DNA from: Bradyrhizobium erythrophlei
Lineage (GTDB): Bacteria; Pseudomonadota; Alphaproteobacteria; Rhizobiales; Xanthobacteraceae
Reading direction: 5' to 3'
NCBI RefSeq assembly: GCF_900142985.1
Contig: NZ_LT670849.1
Location: 6,402,501-6,466,500 of the forward strand
Length of the DNA stretch: 64,000 nucleotides
Part shown: positions 35,897-44,706 of the stretch, in pieces
Layout of the letters: each line of letters opens with the position of its first letter
How positions within the stretch are numbered: the first letter of the stretch is position 1
The notes under the pieces: generated by a model
What the model saw: the letters and a program-made list of their open reading frames with translations, nothing else
The model's database searches: none
What the model was told of the DNA's origin: nothing
Position numbers and translations under genes: made by a program

Positions 35897-37450
35897 CTAT
35901 TTTCATTTAATAATTGTTCAGTTGACACGGACCGGCGCGAGCTGCGCCATGAGGGAGAATTGCGCCCCGTCGAGCCGCAGGTCTTTGACCTGTTGGAATT
36001 CCTGATTAAAAACCGCGATCGGATGGTGAGCCGGGACGACTTGCTGGCGGCAGTTTGGAACGGGCGCATCGTTTCGGAATCGACGCTGGCGAGCCGCATC
36101 AATGCGGCCCGAACTGCCATCGGCGATAATGGTGAAGATCAGCGATTGATCCGGACCGTTTTGCGCAAGGGCATCCGCTTTGTGGGCGCAGTGCGCGAAG
36201 AGGAAAAGCCCGTCGTAGCAACGACAGGCGTTGCCACGGAACAAGCAAGGTTCGCGCTGCCTCTGCCGGATAGGCCCTCGGTCGCTGTGCTTCCCTTCTC
36301 CAACATGAGCGGCGATTCCGAGCAGGATTATTTCGCCGACGGCATTTGCGAAGACATCATCACCGGCTTATCCAAGCTGCGCTGGTTTTTTGTGATCGCG
36401 CGCAATTCGACGTTCATCTACAAAGGCAGGGCTGTCGACATACGCCAGGTCGGGCGCGAACTCGGGGTGCGCTACGTCCTGGAGGGGAGCGTCCGCAAGG
36501 GCGGCAGCCGCGTGCGCGTCACCGCCCAGTTGATCGACGGCGCGACCGGCAAGCACCTCTGGGCTGACCACTACGATCGCGATCTGACCGACATTTTTGC
36601 GCTCCAGGACGAGATCACCAAGAAGGTTGTGGCCGCAATTGAGCCTAAGCTGCTGGAGGCCGAAGGCATCCGTTCGCAAAACCGCTCGCCGGAAGACCTT
36701 GATGCCTGGGACATGCTGATCCGTGCCAACTCGCTGTTTTGGCGGCTGACCAAGGACGAGAGCCAAGCCGCAATTGCGATCCTTAAGCAGGTCGTCGAAC
36801 GACATCCCTTCTACGCGCCGGCCCACGGTATGTTGGCCTTTATGTTGTTGGTGTCGCGTCAGGGTGGGTGGCACTTGATGGAGCCGCAGATTGCCCAAGC
36901 CACGACCCTCGCCGCCCGCGCAGTGGAGCTCGACGACAGCGACCCATGGGGGCATCTCGCCTTGGGCTTCGTGGCCTTCACGAGGCGGCAAACCGACGAG
37001 GCAGTGGAGGAATTTCAGCGCGCGCTCGATCTCAACCCGAATTTCGCTGCCGCCTATGGCTTTCTCGGCTGCGCGCTCGCCTTTGACGGTCGATCCGATC
37101 AGGCCATAGACCACATTGAGCAAGCCATCCGAATGAGCCCGCACGATCCCCAGAACGCGTTACTCAACGCGGCCCTCGCTGCTGCTCATTATCAGGCGGG
37201 TCGCTATGTCGAAGCTGTCGGCTTCGGCCGTAAAGCCATTCAACAGCGATTCGAATTAACCAACGGGCATCGAATTTACGTCGCCAGCCTGGCCCAGGCG
37301 GGCCAAATTGATGATGCTCGCTCAGCTCTCGCGCGACTACAGGAATTGCATCCTGAGAATTCGATTGCCTGGATCGAGCGCAACGTCCCTTACACGCCGG
37401 GACCGATGGCAAAATTCCTCGAAGGCTTCCGCAAGGCAGGGCTGCGATAG
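35894..37450 (+). CDS. Winged-helix / TolB-like / TPR regulator
   Basis: A protein of about 518 residues. Residues 1-95 form an OmpR/CadC-type winged helix (SVDTDRRELRHEGELRPVEPQVFDLLEFLI, then DLLAAVWNGRIVSESTLASRI). A middle domain seen in adenylate cyclase/TPR regulators follows (RPSVAVLPFSNMSGDSEQDYFADGICEDIITGLSKLRWFFVIARNSTFIYKG, KHLWADHYDRDLTDIFALQDEI). The C-terminal third is TPR repeats (YGFLGCALAFDGRSDQAIDHIEQAI). No cyclase catalytic residues are present. The start is inferred to be CTG at 35894; from TTG 35960 the first strands of the winged helix would be lost. Function is probably transcriptional regulation; the target is unknown. Confidence 0.8.
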   Translation: MLFSFNNCSVDTDRRELRHEGELRPVEPQVFDLLEFLIKNRDRMVSRDDLLAAVWNGRIVSESTLASRINAARTAIGDNGEDQRLIRTVLRKGIRFVGAVREEEKPVVATTGVATEQARFALPLPDRPSVAVLPFSNMSGDSEQDYFADGICEDIITGLSKLRWFFVIARNSTFIYKGRAVDIRQVGRELGVRYVLEGSVRKGGSRVRVTAQLIDGATGKHLWADHYDRDLTDIFALQDEITKKVVAAIEPKLLEAEGIRSQNRSPEDLDAWDMLIRANSLFWRLTKDESQAAIAILKQVVERHPFYAPAHGMLAFMLLVSRQGGWHLMEPQIAQATTLAARAVELDDSDPWGHLALGFVAFTRRQTDEAVEEFQRALDLNPNFAAAYGFLGCALAFDGRSDQAIDHIEQAIRMSPHDPQNALLNAALAAAHYQAGRYVEAVGFGRKAIQQRFELTNGHRIYVASLAQAGQIDDARSALARLQELHPENSIAWIERNVPYTPGPMAKFLEGFRKAGLR

Positions 37451-37571
37451 CCCCGGCGCTCGGCCTCGCGAATTGCTGCATTTGGGCTTTTGGGCAGTGC
37501 TGTGATGTCCGATTCGAGTCTGTAATGCGTACCGAAGTCCGTCGAGTACTCTGAATTTATGGGTCCACGCC

Positions 37572-38258
37572 CTAGTTAAGATCAGCCCGCACTTTGGCGA
37601 ACACGCTGCGAAACATCTCGGGCGTCAGCACGCCGGTGTTCGTGTTGTAACGCGAGCAGTGATAGCTGTCATAAAGCCGGAACCGGCCGGCCTCATGCAC
37701 CGCGCCATGCCCAAACGGTGCGGTCACGGCGCGAATACCCAATGTCTTGATGGTCGTGTCGTGCGCGATTCGGCCCAGCAAAACCATCGCCTTGAGCTTT
37801 GGCATGCCCTCGATGGCAGAAACGAGAAACGGCCGGCAATTGGCGATCTCCGCGGGCAGGGGCTTGTTCTGCGGCGGCACGCAATGCACGCCGTTGACGA
37901 TCCGGCAATCGACCAGCGTCAGGCCGTCATCGGGCCGGGCCTGATAGGTGCCCTTGGCGAAGCCATATTCGATCAGGGTGGCGTAGAGCAGGTCGCCCGC
38001 ATAGTCGCCGGTGAACGGGCGCCCGGTGCGGTTGGCTCCCTGCAAGCCCGGCGCAAGGCCGACGACCGCAAGCTGACCGTTCTGGTCACCGAACGCAGGA
38101 ACCGGGGCGTTGAACCACTGCGGGTTTTGGGCGCGATTGGCTGTGCGGAAGGCGACGAGCCTTGGACACAATGGGCAGTCGCGATCGGGCTCGATTCCAG
38201 GCGGGCGCGGAAGCCGCTTAGCCGGCCTAGCGCCCACTTTCCGAAGTTCGTGCTCCAC
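37572..38258 (-). CDS. Family 5 uracil-DNA glycosylase
   Basis: A 228-residue Fe-S uracil-DNA glycosylase (UDGb type) for base-excision repair. Seen: CPLCPRL near the N-terminus, the motif 1 GLAPGLQGANRTGRPFTGD (about 70-88), cysteines in VDCRIVNGVHCVPPQNKP, and the motif 2 region YHCSRYNTNTG. The start at 38258 lies inside the Z1 hairpin repeat; its first 11 residues (MEHELRKVGAR) are repeat-encoded. Alternative GTG inside the repeat is possible. Confidence 0.88.
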   Translation of the reverse strand: MEHELRKVGARPAKRLPRPPGIEPDRDCPLCPRLVAFRTANRAQNPQWFNAPVPAFGDQNGQLAVVGLAPGLQGANRTGRPFTGDYAGDLLYATLIEYGFAKGTYQARPDDGLTLVDCRIVNGVHCVPPQNKPLPAEIANCRPFLVSAIEGMPKLKAMVLLGRIAHDTTIKTLGIRAVTAPFGHGAVHEAGRFRLYDSYHCSRYNTNTGVLTPEMFRSVFAKVRADLN

Positions 38259-38303
38259 CTCAGCAGCCCCCTTTCACGAACTTCGGAAAGTTATGGGCAC
38301 TAG
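38227..38303. repeat. Z1 hairpin, left half of composite element 4
   Basis: CTAGCGCCCACTTTCCGAAG and CGGAAAGTTATGGGCACTAG-type arms pair over about 26 nt around a short loop. It has CTAG at both ends, as do several X and Y modules. It overlaps the 5' end of the glycosylase gene. Confidence 0.85.
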
Positions 38304-38317
38304 CAAATCTTAATATT

Positions 38318-38396
38318 CTGGTGCCGCTCCTCCATTTGAAATTCCTGGGCGGAGTTTGCCGCTTGCGGTGCAGGAATTTCAAATGGGCGGCGCTAG
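38318..38396. repeat. Z2 hairpin, right half of composite element 4
   Basis: Arms CTGGTGCCGCTCCTCCATTTGAAATTCCTG-type and CAGGAATTTCAAATGGGCGGCGCTAG-type pair around about 22 nt. A 14-nt AT-rich spacer separates it from Z1. It overlaps the stop codon of the NYN gene (38393-38395). Confidence 0.85.
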
Positions 38397-39022
38397 TCGT
38401 CGAAGTCTTCGGCATCGCCCCTCGAGGCCAGCGTCGTCGCCCGTTGCAGGAACTGCGGGGCATGATGGCGAGGTTCGCGGGGCGCAGGGCGTTCCGACGG
38501 GTCGCGTCCGAGTTTGGATTGCAGCTCGACCAGGTCGGTGAAGACGTCGGCCTGGCGGCGCAATTCGTCGGCGATCATTGGCGGCTGGCTCGAAATCGTC
38601 GAGATCACGGTCACCCGCACGCCCCGCCGCTGCACGGCCTCGACCAGCGAACGGAAGTCGCCGTCACCGGAGAACAGCACGATCTGGTCGACATGCTCGG
38701 CAAGCTCCATCGCGTCGACGGCAAGCTCGATGTCCATGTTGCCCTTCACCTTGCGGCGGCCGCTCGCATCGATGAATTCCTTCGTTGCCTTGGTGACGAC
38801 GGTGTAGCCGTTGTAGTCGAGCCAGTCGATCAGCGGGCGGATGGAGGAGTATTCCTGATCCTCGATGATGGCGGTGTAGTAGAACGCCCGGACCAGCGTG
38901 CCCCGACTTTGGAATTCCTTGAGAAGGCGCTTGTAGTCAATGTCGAAACCGAGCGTCTTGGCGGTAGCGTAGAGATTGGCCCCATCGATAAAGAGCGCAA
39001 TCTTATTGGAAGCGGGTGACAT
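38393..39022 (-). CDS. NYN domain RNase-like protein (LabA/DUF88)
   Basis: A 209-residue PIN-like NYN-domain protein. The acidic residues are in IALFIDGANLY (about 8-18), KGNMDIELAVDAMELAE (about 93-109) and VLFSGDGDFRSLVE (about 114-127), the pattern of metal-dependent RNases. Homologues occur in almost all Alphaproteobacteria, but the substrate is not known. The C-terminal 25 residues are rich in Pro, Arg and Asp. The stop codon lies within a hairpin repeat. It is divergent from rpoZ with a 354-bp gap. Confidence 0.9.
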   Translation of the reverse strand: MSPASNKIALFIDGANLYATAKTLGFDIDYKRLLKEFQSRGTLVRAFYYTAIIEDQEYSSIRPLIDWLDYNGYTVVTKATKEFIDASGRRKVKGNMDIELAVDAMELAEHVDQIVLFSGDGDFRSLVEAVQRRGVRVTVISTISSQPPMIADELRRQADVFTDLVELQSKLGRDPSERPAPREPRHHAPQFLQRATTLASRGDAEDFDD

Positions 39023-39376
39023 TCATAGTTCTCACAAGGTTGTTTCCGGCAAGCTTTTTGGCACGGCGGCAGAGCCCCGCGCATTAATGATCATGCTGCT
39101 GGTGCCCTGCGGTGTCCAGACGCCGCCGGAAATAGATAGGTCGAAACAACCGGAAGTGGATTTTGTCAACGCAATGAAGCGTTTTCTTGTCCGTGCCGAT
39201 GTTTATGACAAGATGTGACAGCTCGAAACCGTCTTGCTGCCGGGGTCCCCAATGTGGGTTATCAGAGCAATTTATGTAGGCCAAATCACAAATTATTCTT
39301 GCGAAATGGCCCCCGGCTCTATAACTACCCCAAAATAATCACATATTTCCTCCCTCAAATAACGGAGCGACAGTCG
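39023..39376. other. Divergent promoter region, NYN and rpoZ genes
   Basis: No gene is supported. AT-rich parts at 39255-39360 should hold the rpoZ promoter. I found no defined operator. Confidence 0.45.
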
Positions 39377-39769
39377 ATGGCTCGCGTCACCGTGGAAGAC
39401 TGCATTGATAAGGTCGACAACCGATTCGACCTCGTCCTGTTGGCCGCACATCGCGCCCGTATGATTTCGTCCGGATCGCAACTTACGGTCGATCGGGACA
39501 ACGACAAAAATCCGGTTGTATCGCTGCGTGAAATCGCGGATTCGACGATATCCCCGGAAGATTTGCGCGAGGAACTGGTTCATTCCTTGCAGAAATTCGT
39601 CGAGGTGGACGAGCCGGAGCCCGATACGGTTCCATTGATCGGTTCGGCCGGCGCCAGCGTCGATGCCGACGACACCGAAGTCGCGGTCGAGCGCATGACC
39701 GAGGAAGAACTGTTGAAGGGTCTCGAAGGGCTCGCGCCGCCGGAAGAGCAGCCGGAAGAGGACGAGTAA
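39377..39769 (+). CDS. rpoZ: RNA polymerase omega subunit
   Basis: A 130-residue omega subunit, which helps assemble RNA polymerase and sets its ppGpp response. The start [35 protein letters not shown] is typical, with an acidic C-terminal tail (EEEL...[10 protein letters not shown]) as in alphaproteobacteria. A GGAG site precedes ATG 39377. It is followed by a strong terminator and then the ppGpp enzyme gene, as in other alphaproteobacteria. Confidence 0.96.
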   Translation: MARVTVEDCIDKVDNRFDLVLLAAHRARMISSGSQLTVDRDNDKNPVVSLREIADSTISPEDLREELVHSLQKFVEVDEPEPDTVPLIGSAGASVDADDTEVAVERMTEEELLKGLEGLAPPEEQPEEDE

Positions 39770-39827
39770 TCGTTTGGATTACGTCTGAAGGGTTTACCCT
39801 GTCAGCCTCACTCGGTTGTTGAATTCG

Positions 39828-39858
39828 AAAGGGCCCGGACCATCGTTCCGGGCCTTTT
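39828..39858 (+). terminator. rpoZ terminator
   Basis: AAAGGGCCCGGA and TCCGGGCCTTTT pair around CCATCGT, followed by a short T-run. Confidence 0.88.
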
Positions 39859-40091
39859 GCGTTCTGACGCGCCATTTTTTGTTTACCATCTGCCGCGGCA
39901 GTGGCCTGAGGCCGCCGCAAATTGTCTCCTATTTGAATCGCCAACGGCCGATTTCTCATTAAACTATCGTCTCGTTTCCCGAGAGCCGGCGTGTCCTCGA
40001 GGGTGCCGTCCGGCCGGGGAACCCACTACATTAACCCTATCGGGGGCAAGCAGACCGTATCCAGCGGGGCTGCGGGTGGGAGGTGTTGACG

Positions 40092-42431
40092 ATGGCGCAG
40101 CGGCGCCAAAACTCGGAGCAGATGCAGGCAGCGAGCCCGGTCTCGGTGGCCGCGCCTTCGCCTGCGCCGGCCGCTAGCTCGGCTGCGCCGGGCTCTCCTT
40201 CGGCTGCGCCAGCCCTGGAGGGCAGGCCCGCCAAGTCGCGCGCGCGCATGATGCGCCAGTACGACCTGGTCGAACGCGTCCGATCCTACAACCCCGACAC
40301 CAATGAAGACCTTCTCAACCGCGCCTACGTCTATGCGATGAAGGCGCACGGCTCGCAAACGCGGGCGTCCGGCGATCCCTATTTCTCCCATCCGCTCGAG
40401 GTCGCGGCGATCCTGACCGACCTCAAGCTCGACGATGCCACCATCGTCTCGGCGCTGCTGCACGACACCATCGAGGACACCGAGGCAACGCGCGCGGAAA
40501 TCGACCAGGTGTTCGGCCAGGAGATCGGCGCGCTGGTCGAGGGCCTCACCAAACTGAAACGGCTCGAGCTCGTATCGCGCGAAGCCAAACAAGCCGAGAA
40601 CCTGCGCAAGCTTCTGCTGGCGATTTCCGACGACGTGCGCGTGCTCCTGATCAAGCTTGCCGACCGCCTGCACAACATGCGCACGCTGGAATTCGTGCCG
40701 CCGGCATCGCGTCGGCGCATCGCCGAGGAGACGCTCGACATCTATGGGCCGCTTGCGGGGCGCATGGGCATGCAGGAGATGCGAGAGGAACTCGAGGATT
40801 TGTCGTTTCGTACCCTCGATCCGGAAGCCTATTCGGTGGTGCGGCAGCGGCTCGATTCGCTGGCCGAGCACAACCGCAACCTGATCGGCGAGATCGAAAG
40901 CCAGCTCTCGAAGGACTTTCAGAAGAATGGCGTGAAGGCGCATGTCTACGGCCGCCGCAAGCAGCCCTTCTCGATCTGGACCAAGATGCAGCGCAAGTCG
41001 GTCGGCTTCGAGCAGCTCTCCGATATTTTTGGCTTCCGCGTCGTGCTGAAGGACGTCGAAAGCTGCTACCGCGCGCTCGGCATCGTCCACACCACCTGGC
41101 CGGTGGTGCCCGGCCGCTTCAAGGACTACATCTCGACGCCGAAGCAGAACGACTACCGCTCGATCCACACCACCGTGATCGGTCCGGGAAAGCAACGCGT
41201 CGAGCTGCAAATCCGCACCGAGGAGATGGACCAGATCGCCGAGCTCGGCATCGCCGCGCATGTCTTCTACAAGGACCTTGCGGAATCGCCGACCGAGCGG
41301 CTGAAACACGAATCCTCGGCCTTCGCCTGGCTTCGCCGCACCATCGCGATCCTGTCCGATAGCGCCAATCCGGAAGAATTTCTCGAACACACCAAGCTCG
41401 AGCTGTTCCACGACCAGGTGTTCTGCTTCACGCCGAAAGGCAAGCTGATCGCACTGCCGCGGCAGGCCAATGTCATCGACTTCGCTTATGCCGTGCATAC
41501 CGACGTCGGCAACAGCGCGGTCGGCTGCAAGATCAACGGCAAGTTTGCGCCGCTGTCGTCGGAATTGCAGAACGGCGATGAGGTCGAGGTGCTGACCTCC
41601 GACGCCCAGTCATCGCCGCCGTCGGCATGGGAATCGCTGGCCGTCACCGGCAAAGCGCGCGCCGCGATCCGCCGGGCGACGCGTACGGCGGTGCGGGACC
41701 AGTATGCCGGGCTGGGCCGCCGCCTCGTCGAGCGGCTGTTTGCCCGCGCCAAGATCGAATATGCCGACGACAAGCTGAAGGGCGCGCTGCCGCGGCTGGC
41801 GCGCGCCTCGGTCGACGATGTCATGGCCGCGGTGGGACGCGGCGAAATGAAGGCCTCCGACGTCGCGCGTGCGATGTATCCCGACTACAAGGAAGAGCGC
41901 GTGGCGCGCTATGGCGCCAAGAAGGGCCTCACCGACAAGCTCAAGACGAGCGGGCCGGTCGGGGTCGGGAAGAGCCTTTCCGCCATCCCGATCCGCGGCA
42001 TCAATTCGGACCTGCCGATCAAGTTTGCCCCCAACGGCGGCGCGGTGCCGGGCGATCGCATCGTCGGCATTGTCTCCCCCGGCGAGGGCATCACGATCTA
42101 TCCGATCCAGTCGCCGGCGCTGAAAGACTTCGAAGAACAGCCGGAGCGCTGGCTCGATGTGCGCTGGGATGTCGATGAGTCGACGCCGCAGCGCTTTCCG
42201 GCGCGAATCGTCGTCGACAACGTCAACGAGCCCGGAAGCCTCGCCCAGATCGCCACCGTGATCGCCGAGCACGACGGCAATATCGACAATATCAACATGT
42301 CCCGCCGCTCCCCCGATTTTACCGAGCTCACCATCGATCTTGAGGTCTATGACCTCAAGCATCTCAGCGCTATTATCGCCCAGTTGCGCGCCAAGGCCGT
42401 CGTCGCTCGCGTCGAGCGCGTCAACGGGTAA
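40092..42431 (+). CDS. relA/spoT: Bifunctional (p)ppGpp synthetase/hydrolase
   Basis: A 779-residue Rsh enzyme controlling the stringent response. Domains in order: Ala/Pro/Ser-rich N-terminal linker (1-50), HD hydrolase (SHPLEVAAILTDLKLDDATIVSALLHDTIEDT, about 98-130), synthetase (GRRKQPFSIWTKMQ, DIFGFRVV, YRSIHTTVIGPG), TGS (VFCFTPKGKLIALPRQANVIDFAYAVHTDVGN, about 440-470), and C-terminal ACT (PGSLAQIATVIAEHDGNIDNINM). HD plus synthetase residues indicate a bifunctional enzyme. ATG 40092 follows GGAGG. It lies just after rpoZ, a conserved alphaproteobacterial arrangement. Confidence 0.97.
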   Translation: MAQRRQNSEQMQAASPVSVAAPSPAPAASSAAPGSPSAAPALEGRPAKSRARMMRQYDLVERVRSYNPDTNEDLLNRAYVYAMKAHGSQTRASGDPYFSHPLEVAAILTDLKLDDATIVSALLHDTIEDTEATRAEIDQVFGQEIGALVEGLTKLKRLELVSREAKQAENLRKLLLAISDDVRVLLIKLADRLHNMRTLEFVPPASRRRIAEETLDIYGPLAGRMGMQEMREELEDLSFRTLDPEAYSVVRQRLDSLAEHNRNLIGEIESQLSKDFQKNGVKAHVYGRRKQPFSIWTKMQRKSVGFEQLSDIFGFRVVLKDVESCYRALGIVHTTWPVVPGRFKDYISTPKQNDYRSIHTTVIGPGKQRVELQIRTEEMDQIAELGIAAHVFYKDLAESPTERLKHESSAFAWLRRTIAILSDSANPEEFLEHTKLELFHDQVFCFTPKGKLIALPRQANVIDFAYAVHTDVGNSAVGCKINGKFAPLSSELQNGDEVEVLTSDAQSSPPSAWESLAVTGKARAAIRRATRTAVRDQYAGLGRRLVERLFARAKIEYADDKLKGALPRLARASVDDVMAAVGRGEMKASDVARAMYPDYKEERVARYGAKKGLTDKLKTSGPVGVGKSLSAIPIRGINSDLPIKFAPNGGAVPGDRIVGIVSPGEGITIYPIQSPALKDFEEQPERWLDVRWDVDESTPQRFPARIVVDNVNEPGSLAQIATVIAEHDGNIDNINMSRRSPDFTELTIDLEVYDLKHLSAIIAQLRAKAVVARVERVNG

Positions 42432-42461
42432 TTTGGCTGCTGGATTGTCTCGGTGAACTCC

Positions 42462-43220
42462 ATGGTCCCCCCACCGCTACGTCTTGGAGTAAACGTCGAT
42501 CACGTCGCCACGCTGCGCAATGCGCGCGGCGGTGCGCGGCCTGATCCGGTGCGCGCGGCGCTGCTTGCGATCGAGGCCGGCGCCGACGGCATCACCGCGC
42601 ATTTGCGCGAGGACCGCCGCCACATTCGCGATGAGGATATGGCGCGGCTGAAAGCCGAAATCTCCAAGCCGTTGAATTTCGAAATGGCGGCGACGGACGA
42701 TATGCTCCGGATATCGCTTGCGACGAGGCCGCACGCGGTCTGCCTGGTGCCGGAACGGCGGGCAGAGCTGACCACGGAGGGCGGGCTTGACGTGGTCGGT
42801 CAGCACAATGCGCTGGCGCCATTCATCGCGCGATTGAACGATGCCGGCATCCGGGTGTCGCTGTTCATCGCCGCCGATCCCGCCCAGATCGAAATGGCGG
42901 CCAAACTGCGGGCGCCGGTCATCGAGATACACACTGGCGCCTGGTGCGACGCGGTGGTCGATGGTCATGCCGGGAAGGCCGACGCCGAATGGAAGCGCAT
43001 CGTTGCGGGCGCGGCGCTGGCGCGCGCGGCGGGCCTTGAAGTGCACGCCGGCCACGGCCTGGATTACACGACCGCCGAGCGAATCGCGGCGTTGCCCGAA
43101 ATCGCCGAACTCAACATCGGCTACTTCATGATCGGCGAGGCCTTGTTCGTTGGCTTGAGCGAAACAGTTCGGGCGATGCGGGCCGCCATGGAGCGGGGCC
43201 GGAAGGCGGGCAGGGCATGA
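42462..43220 (+). CDS. pdxJ: Pyridoxine 5'-phosphate synthase
   Basis: A 252-residue PdxJ, joining 1-deoxyxylulose-5-phosphate with 3-amino-2-oxopropyl phosphate in vitamin B6 synthesis. Family sequence: [55 protein letters not shown], and [12 protein letters not shown] 42462 gives the common N-terminus; GTG 42453 is possible. Its TGA overlaps the acpS ATG (ATGA), showing coupling. Confidence 0.96.
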   Translation: MVPPPLRLGVNVDHVATLRNARGGARPDPVRAALLAIEAGADGITAHLREDRRHIRDEDMARLKAEISKPLNFEMAATDDMLRISLATRPHAVCLVPERRAELTTEGGLDVVGQHNALAPFIARLNDAGIRVSLFIAADPAQIEMAAKLRAPVIEIHTGAWCDAVVDGHAGKADAEWKRIVAGAALARAAGLEVHAGHGLDYTTAERIAALPEIAELNIGYFMIGEALFVGLSETVRAMRAAMERGRKAGRA

Positions 43221-43636
43221 TCATCGGTATTGGCTCCGACCTGATCGACATCAGACGGGTCGCCAAGGTCATCGAGCGCCACGGCGACCGCTTTCTCGAC
43301 CGGATCTTCACCGACGCCGAGCGCGCCAAGGCCGACCGGCGGGCCAAGAATCAGAACATGGTGGTGGCGACCTACGCCAAGCGCTTTGCCGCCAAGGAAG
43401 CCTGCTCGAAGGCGCTCGGGACCGGGATCCGGCAAGGGGTCTGGTGGCGGGACATGGGCGTCATCAACCTGCCGGGCGGCCGGCCGACCATGCAACTGAC
43501 CGGCGGGGCGCTGGCCAGGCTGGAGGCGCTGACCCCGGTCGGATTCGAGGCCAAAATCGACCTCAGCATCACCGACGATTGGCCGCTGGCGCAGGCTTTC
43601 GTCATCATTTCGGCCTACGATGCACGCAAGGCATAG
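43217..43636 (+). CDS. acpS: Holo-[acyl-carrier-protein] synthase
   Basis: A 139-residue AcpS that transfers the phosphopantetheine arm of CoA onto apo-ACP. Motifs: [13 protein letters not shown] near the start (metal-binding Asp8) and [18 protein letters not shown] (about 54-71, catalytic Glu). Its ATG overlaps the pdxJ stop by 4 bp. The pair recurs in many alphaproteobacteria. Confidence 0.96.
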   Translation: MIIGIGSDLIDIRRVAKVIERHGDRFLDRIFTDAERAKADRRAKNQNMVVATYAKRFAAKEACSKALGTGIRQGVWWRDMGVINLPGGRPTMQLTGGALARLEALTPVGFEAKIDLSITDDWPLAQAFVIISAYDARKA

Positions 43637-43947
43637 CGTGGTTGCAAGTGCGCCTGATCTAAAACAAAAAGGTCATATTTTACAATGGCTTGTGAAATCT
43701 TGATAAAGCTGTTGATTGCGCGACTCCCCACAACCGTCTAAAACGCAAGGCGCGTTCGGACCAAGTCCCGCATTATCAGAAACCAGTGGTCCGATTCGAA
43801 CATTCGCATCGCTTCCCAGCAACCATTTTTGCGAATGCCAGAATCGAAGCCATATCCTTGACGCGAAGCATGTGGCTGGTCGCGCAGAGGATCATTTCTG
43901 CCGCTATCGGCGCGGCTGGAATTAAGAAGCAGGAAGTTAGGGAATAC
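43637..43947. other. acpS-lepB intergenic region
   Basis: It holds a degenerate Y-type hairpin at 43783-43851 and the leader of lepB. No gene is supported. The right end has TAGGGA before the lepB ATG. Confidence 0.45.
43783..43851. repeat. Solitary Y-type hairpin repeat
   Basis: Arms CAGTGGTCCGATTCGAACAT and GCGAATGCCAGAATCG pair imperfectly. It resembles the Y half of the composite elements but its right end has decayed and it has no X partner. Confidence 0.7.
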
Positions 43948-44706
43948 ATGAGCGTGACATCCAGCACCAAATCCGAAGGCAGCCTGGGCGAGACCATCCG
44001 CGTCATCGTTCATGCCCTGCTGATCGCGCTCGTCATCCGCACGTTCCTGTTTCAGCCTTTCAACATTCCGTCGGGATCGATGAAGGCGACGCTTTTGGTC
44101 GGCGACTATCTGTTCGTCTCGAAATATTCCTACGGCTATAGCCACTACTCGTTTCCACTCTCTCCGCCATTATTCTCGGGCCGCGTCTTCGGTTCCGAGC
44201 CTGCGCGCGGCGACATCGTGGTGTTTCGTCTGCCGAGAGAAGACTCCACCGATTACATCAAGCGCGTGATCGGGTTGCCGGGCGATCGCATTCAGATGAA
44301 GGAGGGCCTGCTCTATATCAATGACACGCCGGTCAAGCGCGAGCGTTTGAGCGATTTCGTCGGCGAGGACCCTTGCGGCTCGGGCGCCACCGCGCGGGTG
44401 AAGCGCTGGAAGGAGACGCTGCCCAACAGCGTCACCTACGAGACGCTCGACTGCATCGACAACAATTCGCTCGACGACACGCCGGTGTACACCGTGCCGG
44501 CGGGCCATTTCTTCATGATGGGCGACAACCGCGACAATTCCACCGACAGCCGCGTGCTGTCGGCGGTCGGCTACGTGCCGTTCGAAAACATCGTCGGCCG
44601 GGCCCAGATGATTTTCTTCTCGATCGCCGAAGGCGAACACGCCTGGATGATCTGGCGCTGGCCCACCGCGGTGCGGTGGAATCGCATTTTCAAAATCGTG
44701 CGATGA
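43948..44706 (+). CDS. lepB: Signal peptidase I
   Basis: A 252-residue inner-membrane protease that removes signal peptides. One N-terminal span (about 18-34) is followed by the nucleophile Ser44 in NIPSGSMKATL and the general-base Lys105 in DYIKRVIGLPGDRI, then GDNRDNSTDSR. ATG 43948 has an AGGGA ribosome site; longer frames include repeat-derived sequence. It overlaps rnc by ATGA. Confidence 0.97.
   Translation: MSVTSSTKSEGSLGETIRVIVHALLIALVIRTFLFQPFNIPSGSMKATLLVGDYLFVSKYSYGYSHYSFPLSPPLFSGRVFGSEPARGDIVVFRLPREDSTDYIKRVIGLPGDRIQMKEGLLYINDTPVKRERLSDFVGEDPCGSGATARVKRWKETLPNSVTYETLDCIDNNSLDDTPVYTVPAGHFFMMGDNRDNSTDSRVLSAVGYVPFENIVGRAQMIFFSIAEGEHAWMIWRWPTAVRWNRIFKIVR

Noticed and set aside
40026..41498. 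490-codon open frame opposite relA/spoT
   Set aside because: It lies wholly on the antisense side of a well-recognised gene and its sequence is rich in Arg, Asp, His and Gly without any family pattern. High GC makes such long shadows common.
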